This document shows positions 56,576-64,000 of a stretch of 64,000 bases of DNA, one piece after another. The stretch's first letter is position 1. Every line of letters starts with the position of its first letter. Both the position numbers and the translations under genes were made by a program. Below the pieces are notes generated by a model. That model did not search any database. It saw nothing but the letters and a program-made list of their open reading frames with translations, and was not told the origin of the DNA. The DNA comes from Gammaproteobacteria bacterium (GTDB lineage: Bacteria > Pseudomonadota > Gammaproteobacteria > Xanthomonadales > Marinicellaceae). The DNA is taken from contig JAUIGR010000004.1 in the NCBI GenBank assembly GCA_030430025.1, forward strand, positions 46,970 to 110,969. The letters run 5' to 3'.

Positions 56576-58348
56576 CTAAACACCTGCCTTGGCTTCTTTC
56601 AGTAAAAACTGCTGCATATCCCAAGCACCTGTTGGGCATCGTTCAGCACAAAGACCACAATGTAAACAAACATTCTCATCTTTTACCATGACACGCTTTG
56701 TCTTTAACTGCTCGGACACATACAAATCCTGATCGACTTGAGTGGCTGCCACTTTAAGTAACTGCCTTAAGTCAGTCTCTTCAGCATTATCTATAAAATT
56801 GATACAATCGGTTGGGCAAATATCTTCACAAGCATCACATTCAATACAACGATCAGCGGTGAAAACAGTTTGAACATCACAGTTTAAACACCGCATGGCT
56901 TCATCATAAGCCTGGCGATCTTTAAACCCCAACTCCACTTCAAGTTTACGATCCGATAACGCTTTGATTTTTTCTGCCAATGGCACCACATGTCGCTGTT
57001 CATCGGATATATGAGCATCATACAACCAATCATGAAATCCCATTTTCTGACTGACCAGATTGACTTGCGGATCGGGACGTTCATCAACTGATTTCCCTTG
57101 GCAGTATTGGTGTATTGAAATCGCTGCCTGATGCCCATGAGCGACTGCCGTGATGATGTTTTCCGGCCCCCATGCTGCATCACCACCGACAAAAACTCTT
57201 TCCAAAGTGGTTTGATGTGTTACTTTATTCACTTCAGGCATATCCCAATCATTAAACTCAATACCCAAATCACGCTCAATCCAAGGAAAAGCATTAACCT
57301 GACCAATAGCCAGCAGCACATCATCACAAGCCATCATCACTTCCTCCCCTGTAGCGAGCAATTGTCTGCGACCATCATCGTCATAAACAGGCTCTACCCG
57401 TTCAAATAGCATGCCCACTAGCTTGCCCTGCTCTACCACAAATGCTTTGGGATTATGATTTTCAAACATTGGAATGTCTTCATGAAGGGCATCTTCAATT
57501 TCCCAAGGGGATGCCTTCATATCGGATTTGGGACTACGCACCACTACACAAACATCTTCACCACCTAATCTTCTGGCTGTTCGACAACAATCCATTGCTG
57601 TATTGCCACCACCCAGAACCAAAACTCGTCTACCAATGGTTTTAACATGTTCAAAAGCCACTGAAGCCAACCAGTCAATACCAATATGGATATTGGCATG
57701 GCCTGCTGCCCGACCTGGCAAATCAGGTAAATCACGGCCACGAGGTGCTCCTGTACCAATGAATACGGCATCATAACCCTGATCTAGTACTCGTTTTAGG
57801 CTATCCACGTATTCATTGAAGTGTGTCATCACACCCATCTGTAGAATGTAATTCACTTCTTCATCCAATACCGATTCAGGTAATCGAAAAGCTGGAATTT
57901 GGCTGCGCATAAAGCCACCGCCTTTAACTTGCTCATCATACAAATCAACATCATACCCCAATGGCATCAGGTCCCTAGCAACAGTCAAAGATGCTGGACC
58001 TGCACCGATCAACGCCACTTTTTTACTATTTTTTCTGGTTGGGATCTCTGGCATTCTACTTTTGATATCACCCTTATGATCTGCAGCAACCCGCTTTAAA
58101 CGACAGATAGCGACAGGTTCATCTTCCACTCTGCCTCGGCGACAAGCAGGCTCACAAGGCCTATCACAAGTTCTTCCCAACACACCAGGAAAAACATTTG
58201 ATTCCCAATTAATCATATAAGCGTCATCGTAACGACCCGCTGCAATTAAGCGTATATATTCAGGAACAGGGGTATGTGCCGGACAAGCGTATTGGCAATC
58301 GACCACTTTATGAAAGTATTGTGGATCGGAGATATCAGTAGGTTTCAT
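56576..58348 (-). CDS. GltD-like FAD/NAD(P) oxidoreductase with two [4Fe-4S] sites
   Basis: 590 residues. N-terminal GltD-type cysteine region (CQYACPAHTPVPEYI; GRTCDRPCEPACRRGR), FAD site GAGPASLTVARDL near residue 116, NAD(P) site VLGGGNTAMDCCRTARRLGG, and GGDAAWGPENIITAVAHGHQ. The C-terminal part adds two ferredoxin clusters, CIECDACEDICPTDC and CLHCGLCAERCPTGA. Stop and korA start are adjacent. It likely links ferredoxin, reduced by KorAB, with NAD(P)H. Confidence 0.88.
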   Translation of the reverse strand: MKPTDISDPQYFHKVVDCQYACPAHTPVPEYIRLIAAGRYDDAYMINWESNVFPGVLGRTCDRPCEPACRRGRVEDEPVAICRLKRVAADHKGDIKSRMPEIPTRKNSKKVALIGAGPASLTVARDLMPLGYDVDLYDEQVKGGGFMRSQIPAFRLPESVLDEEVNYILQMGVMTHFNEYVDSLKRVLDQGYDAVFIGTGAPRGRDLPDLPGRAAGHANIHIGIDWLASVAFEHVKTIGRRVLVLGGGNTAMDCCRTARRLGGEDVCVVVRSPKSDMKASPWEIEDALHEDIPMFENHNPKAFVVEQGKLVGMLFERVEPVYDDDGRRQLLATGEEVMMACDDVLLAIGQVNAFPWIERDLGIEFNDWDMPEVNKVTHQTTLERVFVGGDAAWGPENIITAVAHGHQAAISIHQYCQGKSVDERPDPQVNLVSQKMGFHDWLYDAHISDEQRHVVPLAEKIKALSDRKLEVELGFKDRQAYDEAMRCLNCDVQTVFTADRCIECDACEDICPTDCINFIDNAEETDLRQLLKVAATQVDQDLYVSEQLKTKRVMVKDENVCLHCGLCAERCPTGAWDMQQFLLKEAKAGV

Positions 58349-58478
58349 GTTGACTTTTGTACCCTATCAAACTTGGAGTCAAAGGCATATCAAAATAACA
58401 ACAAGACTTTGACATCATTCAACAACATCCTTGTTTACTTAATCCTTAATTATTGATTTAGCTTTATAGCTGAACCAC

Positions 58479-58916
58479 TCAATTTACTTTATGATAACCG
58501 TTTTGACACAAAAATATCAGCCACTTGTTTAAAAAACAGTTTTGACTGAAACGCAGATCAGCCTGATGAGCGGCATTGGCCAATCCACCTAACTGTCGGT
58601 ACTGACGCTCAAACTCATTAGAGTAAACCAACTCCACTAATTGAGCATCATGATAAATTCTAATAATGACAGGATCAGAAACAGCGCCATCAAAGATCAT
58701 CATCATTGCCACTTCGGTGGTATAACGGAAGCGTTCTTTAACCAGTAGACGTAATCGGCTTTTACCCTTGGCATCAAAATACATCTCATTAGTAATGAGA
58801 TCATCTCCTAACAATTGCATCAATAAAGCAAAATTGTATTCATGTAAATCGCTATCACGACAACTTTGTTTTAATGACCATTGCCGACGCCACTGTATTT
58901 CGCTATTCAAAATCAT
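58479..58916 (-). CDS. DUF1249 family protein (YqiB-like)
   Basis: About 145 residues, family of unknown function. The RFRYTTEVAMMMI and VIIRIYHDAQLVELVYSNE segments align with E. coli YqiB (RYTTLVTI, VRLYHDAMVAEV), and FLNKWLIFLCQNGY with its ending. The start is unclear: ATG 58916, or upstream to TTG 58976. YqiB often lies near nudF/cpdA in enterics; here it is alone between the oxidoreductase operon and ppsR. Confidence 0.72.
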   Translation of the reverse strand: MILNSEIQWRRQWSLKQSCRDSDLHEYNFALLMQLLGDDLITNEMYFDAKGKSRLRLLVKERFRYTTEVAMMMIFDGAVSDPVIIRIYHDAQLVELVYSNEFERQYRQLGGLANAAHQADLRFSQNCFLNKWLIFLCQNGYHKVN

Positions 58917-58997
58917 ATTGAACACTTTGCCTGAAAAACCAACTATTTTCAAGTAGTAGCTTTGTGATACGAGCAAATAGCTAAGACTTAACCAAAG

Positions 58998-59816
58998 TCA
59001 GTACAAACGTCTGTTAAAGTTAAGCTCAACCATGATCTTTCCGGCAATTTCCTCAATAGATGTATGCGTAGTACTCAAAAAACCAATCTGATTTCGATGA
59101 AAAATATTTTCCGCATCGGAAACTTCAGCCTGACATTTTCTTAATTCAGCATAACGTGAACCTGGTCGTCTTTCTGTTCTAATTTGTGACAACCGAAAAG
59201 GATCAATAGTTAAACCAAATAATTTATTCTTAAACTCCATAACCTCTTTAGGTAACTTCATAGCCTCCAGGTCATCATCAGTAATGGGATAATTCGCCGC
59301 TTTCAAACCATAATGCAAGGCCAAATAAAGACAAGTTGGTGTTTTTCCGGATCGCGACACACCTAACAAAATCAAATCAGCATCAACATAGTTCAAACGC
59401 ATGCCATCATCATGTGACAAAGCAAAATTAGTGGCTTCAATCCGAGCATCATATCTCTGTTTGTTACTTATACCATGCGCCCGACCAACTCCTGGATCAC
59501 GCTCAATCCCAAGATTTTTTTCAATCCTTCTTAACAAGCGATTAAATGGATCCAGTTTCAAACCACCTGCTGAGTGAATGATCCTTCTTAATTCAATATC
59601 GACCACAGTATTAATAACCAAAGGCTGAAAGTCACTGGGCGTATTGGCTATGATATCAGCAGCAGCTTGCGCTTTTTTAATCGAATCAATAAATGGTAAA
59701 CGTGTTTGTTGAAAGTCGATGTCTTTAAATTGTGTGATCAGGCTATAGCCAACTGTTTCAGCTGTTATTCCTGTACCATCAGAAACATAAAAAATAGTAC
59801 AAACTTTCTTTTTCAT
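58998..59816 (-). CDS. ppsR: PEP synthase regulatory kinase/pyrophosphorylase
   Basis: Bifunctional ADP-dependent kinase and phosphate-dependent phosphorylase that turns PpsA off and on by a Thr next to the catalytic His. About 272 residues starting MKKKVCTIFYVSDGTGITAE; key motifs LGVSRSGKTPTCLYLA (P-loop) and DDLEAMKLPKEV. The frame is open 27 codons further upstream to 59897, but that would run into the divergent ppsA start, so I take ATG 59816. Divergent from its target ppsA. Confidence 0.94.
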   Translation of the reverse strand: MKKKVCTIFYVSDGTGITAETVGYSLITQFKDIDFQQTRLPFIDSIKKAQAAADIIANTPSDFQPLVINTVVDIELRRIIHSAGGLKLDPFNRLLRRIEKNLGIERDPGVGRAHGISNKQRYDARIEATNFALSHDDGMRLNYVDADLILLGVSRSGKTPTCLYLALHYGLKAANYPITDDDLEAMKLPKEVMEFKNKLFGLTIDPFRLSQIRTERRPGSRYAELRKCQAEVSDAENIFHRNQIGFLSTTHTSIEEIAGKIMVELNFNRRLY

Positions 59817-59883
59817 ATTTTTATCCGCTAAGCTTGGTTGATTTAAGTAAAATATATCACTTTTATCACGCTTCTGAAATCTC

Positions 59884-62238
59884 ATGTCAGCATACATTCG
59901 TAAACTTGATCATTTAAGCATGACCGATTTAGAACAAGTCGGTGGGAAAAATGCCTCCCTAGGAGAGATGATCAGCAAATTATCAAACCTGGGTATCAAA
60001 GTGCCTGGCGGCTTCGCTACTACTGCATTTGCATTCAAAGAGTTTCTAAAAAACTCTGGTCTGAATGTAAAAATCAGTAAAAAACTGAAGAGTTTGGATA
60101 TTAATGACATTGAGGCTCTAAAAAGTGCCGGTTCGGAAATCAGAAGTTGGGTTTTAAACACCCCATTTCAACCAGCTTTACAATCCGCTATTGAAGAAGC
60201 TTACCATGCCATGCAGGAGGAATTAGGTTCAGATTTTACAGTAGCTGTTCGTTCATCAGCAACCGCAGAAGATTTACCCGATGCCTCTTTTGCTGGACAA
60301 CAAGAAACATTTTTAAATGTCAATGGCATTGATCAAATATTAAACAAAACGCATGAAGTATTTGCTTCTCTTTATAATGACCGTGCTATTTCTTATCGTG
60401 TCCACCACGGATTTGAACATGATGATGTTTATTTATCTGCAGGTATCCAGATGATGGTTCGTTCTGATTTAGCAGCGTCAGGTGTGATGTTCACTATGGA
60501 TACCGAATCTGGTTTTGACCAGGTAGTCTTCATTACCTCTTCTTATGGATTAGGTGAGATGATAGTACAAGGTGCTGTTAATCCAGATGAGTTTTATGTA
60601 TATAAACCCGCTTTATCAGAAAAAAGACCTGCCATCTTGCGTCGAAACCTGGGTGGCAAGGCACTAGAAATGACTTATGCTAAAAGCGGCGGTGTAGAAA
60701 CTAAAAACATTGACCCAATCAGATCACAACAGTTTTCTATAACTGATGATGAAGTGGAACGACTAGCCAACATGGCCATGACCATCGAAACTCATTATGG
60801 CCGACCAATGGACATCGAATGGGCAAAAGATGGATTGAGTGGTCATTTATTTATCGTACAAGCCAGACCAGAAACTGTAAAATCAAGAGAGCACGGTGTT
60901 CAAAGTATCGAGCGATACAGTATTAAACAAAAAGGCCAAATCATTTGTGAAGGACGAAGTATTGGTCAGAAAGTAGGACAAGGACAAGCTAAAGTCATTG
61001 ACAATATTGAACAAATGGATCAAATCCAAGCTGGTGATGTGTTGGTCACAGACATGACTGACCCAGATTGGGAGCCGATTATGAAAAAAGCAGCTGCCAT
61101 TGTTACAAACCGAGGCGGACGAACCTGTCATGCTGCTATCATTGCTCGTGAGCTGGGAATTCCTGCCATTGTTGGTTGTGGTGATGCAACTCGGCGTATA
61201 AACCATAATTCAGAAGTTACAGTCTCTTGTTGTGAAGGAGATACTGGTTTTGTTTACAACGGACTGATGGGCTATGATGTACAAGTGACTGATCTGAATA
61301 AAATGCCTGACGCTCCATTAAAAATCATGATGAATGTAGGCAATCCAGACCGCGCTTTTGATTTTCAGAATTTACCCAATTTCGGTATTGGCTTAGCTCG
61401 TTTAGAGTTTATCATTAACCGCATGATTGGCATTCACCCAAATGCACTACTTAATTATGATGGACAAAATGATGACTTCCATCGACTAGCAGATCCTATG
61501 GTAGCAGCTTATCGATCTCCTCGCGATTACTTTGTTAAAAGGCTAGCTGAAGGTATTTCCACTTTAGCCGCTGCATTCAGTCCAAAACCGGTCATTGTTC
61601 GTTTAAGTGATTTCAAATCTAATGAGTATGCCAATTTAATTGGCGGTGAACAATATGAACCACATGAAGAAAATCCAATGTTAGGTTTTCGCGGTGCTTC
61701 TCGCTATTTAGATGCTTCATTTGTCGATTGTTTCGAAATGGAATGCGAGGCCTTGAAATTCGTTCGCAACGAAATGGGCCTAACTAACGTGTGGACTATG
61801 ATCCCATTTGTACGCACTCTTGAAGAAGGACAGGCTGTGATTGACTTAATGGCGAAATTTGGTTTAAAACAGGGTGAGAATGGACTTAAAATCATCATGA
61901 TGTGTGAACTCCCTTCAAATGCATTACTTGCAGATCAGTTTTTGGACATATTCGACGGTTTCTCTATTGGTTCTAATGACATGACCCAATTAACACTAGG
62001 TCTGGATAGAGACTCCAGCATCATCGCAGAGCTGTTTGATGAGAGAAACCCTGCTGTTAAAAAGATGTTATCAATGGCCATACAAGCATGTAAAAAACGG
62101 GGGAAATACATCGGCATTTGTGGACAGGGGCCTTCTGACCATCCCGACCTAGCTATCTGGCTTTTGGAACAAGGTATTGAATCTGTCTCATTAAATCCTG
62201 ATACAGTCATTAAAACATGGCTCAAACTAACACAATAA
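59884..62238 (+). CDS. ppsA: Phosphoenolpyruvate synthase
   Basis: Converts pyruvate and ATP to PEP, AMP and phosphate for gluconeogenesis. 784 residues: N-terminal ATP-binding domain (VGGKNASLGEM, AVRSSATAEDLPDASFAGQQ), swivelling domain with the catalytic His in NRGGRTCHAAIIARELGIPA (Thr-Cys-His; the Thr is the PpsR target), and the PEP domain with GSNDMTQLTLGLDRD and GICGQGPSDHPD. Full-length (E. coli 792). Confidence 0.97.
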   Translation: MSAYIRKLDHLSMTDLEQVGGKNASLGEMISKLSNLGIKVPGGFATTAFAFKEFLKNSGLNVKISKKLKSLDINDIEALKSAGSEIRSWVLNTPFQPALQSAIEEAYHAMQEELGSDFTVAVRSSATAEDLPDASFAGQQETFLNVNGIDQILNKTHEVFASLYNDRAISYRVHHGFEHDDVYLSAGIQMMVRSDLAASGVMFTMDTESGFDQVVFITSSYGLGEMIVQGAVNPDEFYVYKPALSEKRPAILRRNLGGKALEMTYAKSGGVETKNIDPIRSQQFSITDDEVERLANMAMTIETHYGRPMDIEWAKDGLSGHLFIVQARPETVKSREHGVQSIERYSIKQKGQIICEGRSIGQKVGQGQAKVIDNIEQMDQIQAGDVLVTDMTDPDWEPIMKKAAAIVTNRGGRTCHAAIIARELGIPAIVGCGDATRRINHNSEVTVSCCEGDTGFVYNGLMGYDVQVTDLNKMPDAPLKIMMNVGNPDRAFDFQNLPNFGIGLARLEFIINRMIGIHPNALLNYDGQNDDFHRLADPMVAAYRSPRDYFVKRLAEGISTLAAAFSPKPVIVRLSDFKSNEYANLIGGEQYEPHEENPMLGFRGASRYLDASFVDCFEMECEALKFVRNEMGLTNVWTMIPFVRTLEEGQAVIDLMAKFGLKQGENGLKIIMMCELPSNALLADQFLDIFDGFSIGSNDMTQLTLGLDRDSSIIAELFDERNPAVKKMLSMAIQACKKRGKYIGICGQGPSDHPDLAIWLLEQGIESVSLNPDTVIKTWLKLTQ

Positions 62239-62811
62239 AAGTTTTACGCTTAATTCGATATAAAAAATGCATCGCGTTTAAAGCATACAAGCTGTTTTAT
62301 TTGTGTTCTTAATCGGAGAGGGAAAGTCAACTATAGAACCATTTTATCCAACAATAAATAAAGCTGAACAAACGAAATTCATCAGTTTGGATCAAATGTA
62401 ATATTTGAAAAATAACAAATACTGGACCTGTGGTTTCCAAAAGATTCTTGCGTTCAACTGCAGCACAAAAATACTAATACAGCTAAACCGTTAATGACAG
62501 AACTAAAATCACTTGATAATAAGTTATGTTTGTACAGATAATTATTCGGTTAATAGTCAAGTTATTACTGAATGACTGTAAGTGCATATTCAAACCAAAG
62601 CCAGAACTTTTGCAAGCAAGAAATTGAATCGCCATACCGAATCGCTATTATCTTGCTCGTTTCCGTCGAAATATCTTCTATTACCCTAAAGCTGGACAGA
62701 TCACCGAGACAACTCTGACCGCCTTTTTATTAAAGACAACTGGAGTCATCATCTATTTTAACTCTATTAATGCCTACTAATAATCTATTCGTAATTTTTT
62801 TATCACCGGCC
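62239..62811. other. 573-bp region without a recognisable gene
   Basis: AT-rich, no coding frame of note, no clear tRNA or hairpin terminator. Some short direct and inverted patches are seen (CTATTATCTTGC, TTATTAC), but nothing I can call. It could be decayed sequence or contain a small RNA. Confidence 0.35.
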
Positions 62812-63774
62812 TTACTTCTTATCGCAAATATACAAAATAATAGCACCAGATTCTACAAGCATAGTATTTTTTACAACCATTCCAGCTTTTTCCGCTAACC
62901 TGAATCCATCTGCTATCACCCGCTCAAAGAAACGCCAATCAAAAAACCAATCATAGAACCAACTAGAATAAAATCGTTTGTCTTTTAATGAGAAGACAAA
63001 AGTGCCTTGATCACTCAACAATTGAGCTGCTGCACGCATATTATTAATAATAAGTTTGTCAGATAAGTAATCATATAAACCAAAAGAATATATTAAATCA
63101 AATGGTCCTTTATCACGTAATCTAGAATCTTTGCTAATATCAGTTAAAGCGTCAGCAACTAACGTCGTAACTGACACATCAATTGGCTTAGAGTCCAAAA
63201 CTCCTTTAGCAAAACTCAACGCCCTCTTATCCTGATCAAGTAATACAATATCAGTTTTTGTTACTGACCGCCTAGGTAACTCCCTGATCTCTCTGGCTGA
63301 GCCACTGGCAATAGACAGGATACGTGCCTTGTTATCTTCTGAATAGTGACTAACAAACTCTTCAATAAAAACTCGCAATGCATTCTTTCTTGCCTTAACC
63401 GCACGAGGAAGAATTGTTGACTGAGCCCATAAATCAAATTGTCTAGCAGAAGAACTGGCCGTATCTGGATGAGGAACATCATTATATATCACTTCCAAAA
63501 TAGAAAAATCACCAGGGTAGCCATATGGTTTATACAGTGCATGATTCCAAGCCAAACAAGTATCGTATAACTGTGCAATCGCTTCCCTTATTACCATAAT
63601 TATTTTTTGTTTTTTTTTCTTTGATTTTTCAGCCACCTCTACCGCTTCTAACATTGCCTGACTACCCAGAAAAGCTCCAATATAGCCATCCACACAAGCG
63701 GTAGACCTAACCTTAGTTAAATTTTGACAGAGTTCTGAACATTCTTTTTCTATACTTTTAATTAATTGATCCAT
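62812..63774 (-). CDS. Class I SAM-dependent methyltransferase
   Basis: About 320 residues with start ATG 63774 (GGGGAA ribosome site; frame open to 63855). Helical N-terminal 130 residues, with a YKPYGYPGDFSILEVIY motif near 112, resembling the KPxGYxGDY signature of proteins annotated as 3-hydroxypalmitate methyl ester synthesis enzymes. The catalytic part has RILSIASGSAREIRELP (motif I), IVLLDQDKRALSFAK (motif II) and FDLIYSFGLYDYLSDK (motif IV). Substrate unknown; a quorum-signal or lipid role is a guess. Confidence 0.75.
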   Translation of the reverse strand: MDQLIKSIEKECSELCQNLTKVRSTACVDGYIGAFLGSQAMLEAVEVAEKSKKKKQKIIMVIREAIAQLYDTCLAWNHALYKPYGYPGDFSILEVIYNDVPHPDTASSSARQFDLWAQSTILPRAVKARKNALRVFIEEFVSHYSEDNKARILSIASGSAREIRELPRRSVTKTDIVLLDQDKRALSFAKGVLDSKPIDVSVTTLVADALTDISKDSRLRDKGPFDLIYSFGLYDYLSDKLIINNMRAAAQLLSDQGTFVFSLKDKRFYSSWFYDWFFDWRFFERVIADGFRLAEKAGMVVKNTMLVESGAIILYICDKK

Positions 63775-63878
63775 TATAAGTTCCCCTTGATAACACATAT
63801 CTATACCGTTATGTATTATATAGTTATGAATAAACGTTTTTTTGAGAACTGTCACAATATCAAAAACCTTTATTTAAT

Positions 63879-63900
63879 TAGTCAGCCCTGAAAAACCCAG
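63879..63900. repeat. Single arm of the dispersed palindromic repeat
   Basis: TTAGTCAGCCCTGAAAAACC resembles the left arm of the repeats at 6911 and 13903. Downstream AATTATCCAGG only weakly matches the loop, and no second arm is seen before the window ends. Confidence 0.4.
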
Positions 63901-64000
63901 TTCTAATTATCCAGGTTATTTGTCACTCTGACGACTATGAATGTATTATTGTGTGTTGGCTGATCGATATACAGCAAAATAAGCCAATTTTGCTTGCTTT

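Noticed and set aside
59817..59897. Longer PpsR start
   Set aside because: It would overlap the start of the divergent ppsA gene; the family begins close to FYVSDGTG.

Overview
The window is a continuous stretch of an AT-rich gammaproteobacterial chromosome. It is dominated by housekeeping genes in familiar gammaproteobacterial order: fabF-acpP-fabG-fabD-fabH-plsX-rpmF-yceD, mnmA-hflD, msbA-lpxK-kdsB, alaS-csrA-tRNA-Ser and recA-recX. A eukaryote-like Ser/Thr kinase with a TPR-like tail, an FHA protein, a Marinobacter-type fatty acyl-CoA reductase, KorAB and an NhaC antiporter point to a marine or saline aerobic heterotroph. A Marinicella-like lineage is my guess; it is inference only. I see no prophage, CRISPR array, rRNA operon or intact transposase.

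Layout. 1-5.35 kb (minus): fatty acid/phospholipid operon, interrupted between fabH and fabD by a 159-161 bp MITE-like element. 5.4-16 kb: ampD-tesB, a DUF885 protein, nhaC-nudJ-mnmA-hflD, a tandem universal stress protein, a CPA2 antiporter and a second inverted-repeat element. 16-24 kb: DUF1684 protein, rlmKL-purT (minus), periplasmic cyclophilin-lpxH (plus), a secreted two-repeat protein and a small membrane protein. 24-34 kb is the most accessory-looking part: a DUF6624-like protein, an MMPL/RND transporter-LolA-like protein-beta-barrel operon divergent from an ArsR regulator, a second MITE-like element, and a TetR regulator plus acyl-CoA-binding protein divergent from a fatty acyl-CoA reductase. 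34-38.4 kb: exbB-exbD-msbA-lpxK-kdsB (plus). 38.6-45.3 kb (minus): tRNA-Ser, csrA, alaS, FHA protein, serS, dnaQ, rnhA. 45.3-49 kb: gloB and the kinase. 49-58.4 kb (minus): recA-recX-bioA-yaaA, and a 2-oxoacid:ferredoxin oxidoreductase operon with a GltD-like ferredoxin/NAD(P)H subunit. 58.5-64 kb: DUF1249 protein, ppsR divergent from ppsA, and a methyltransferase.

How the genes may work together. Acyl-ACP synthesis (fab genes) and phosphatidate synthesis (plsX) supply acyl chains to lipid A (lpxH, msbA, lpxK, kdsB) and possibly to the 24-34 kb block, where acyl-CoA could be bound by the ACBP, reduced to fatty alcohol by the reductase and perhaps exported by the RND/LolA-like/barrel trio. Both regulators of that block sit beside convincing palindromic operators. 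In the RND promoter the palindrome lies almost exactly between a consensus -35 and -10. This lipid reduction/export block, and the MITE-like family that has inserted at two stop codons, are the best candidates for something under-described.
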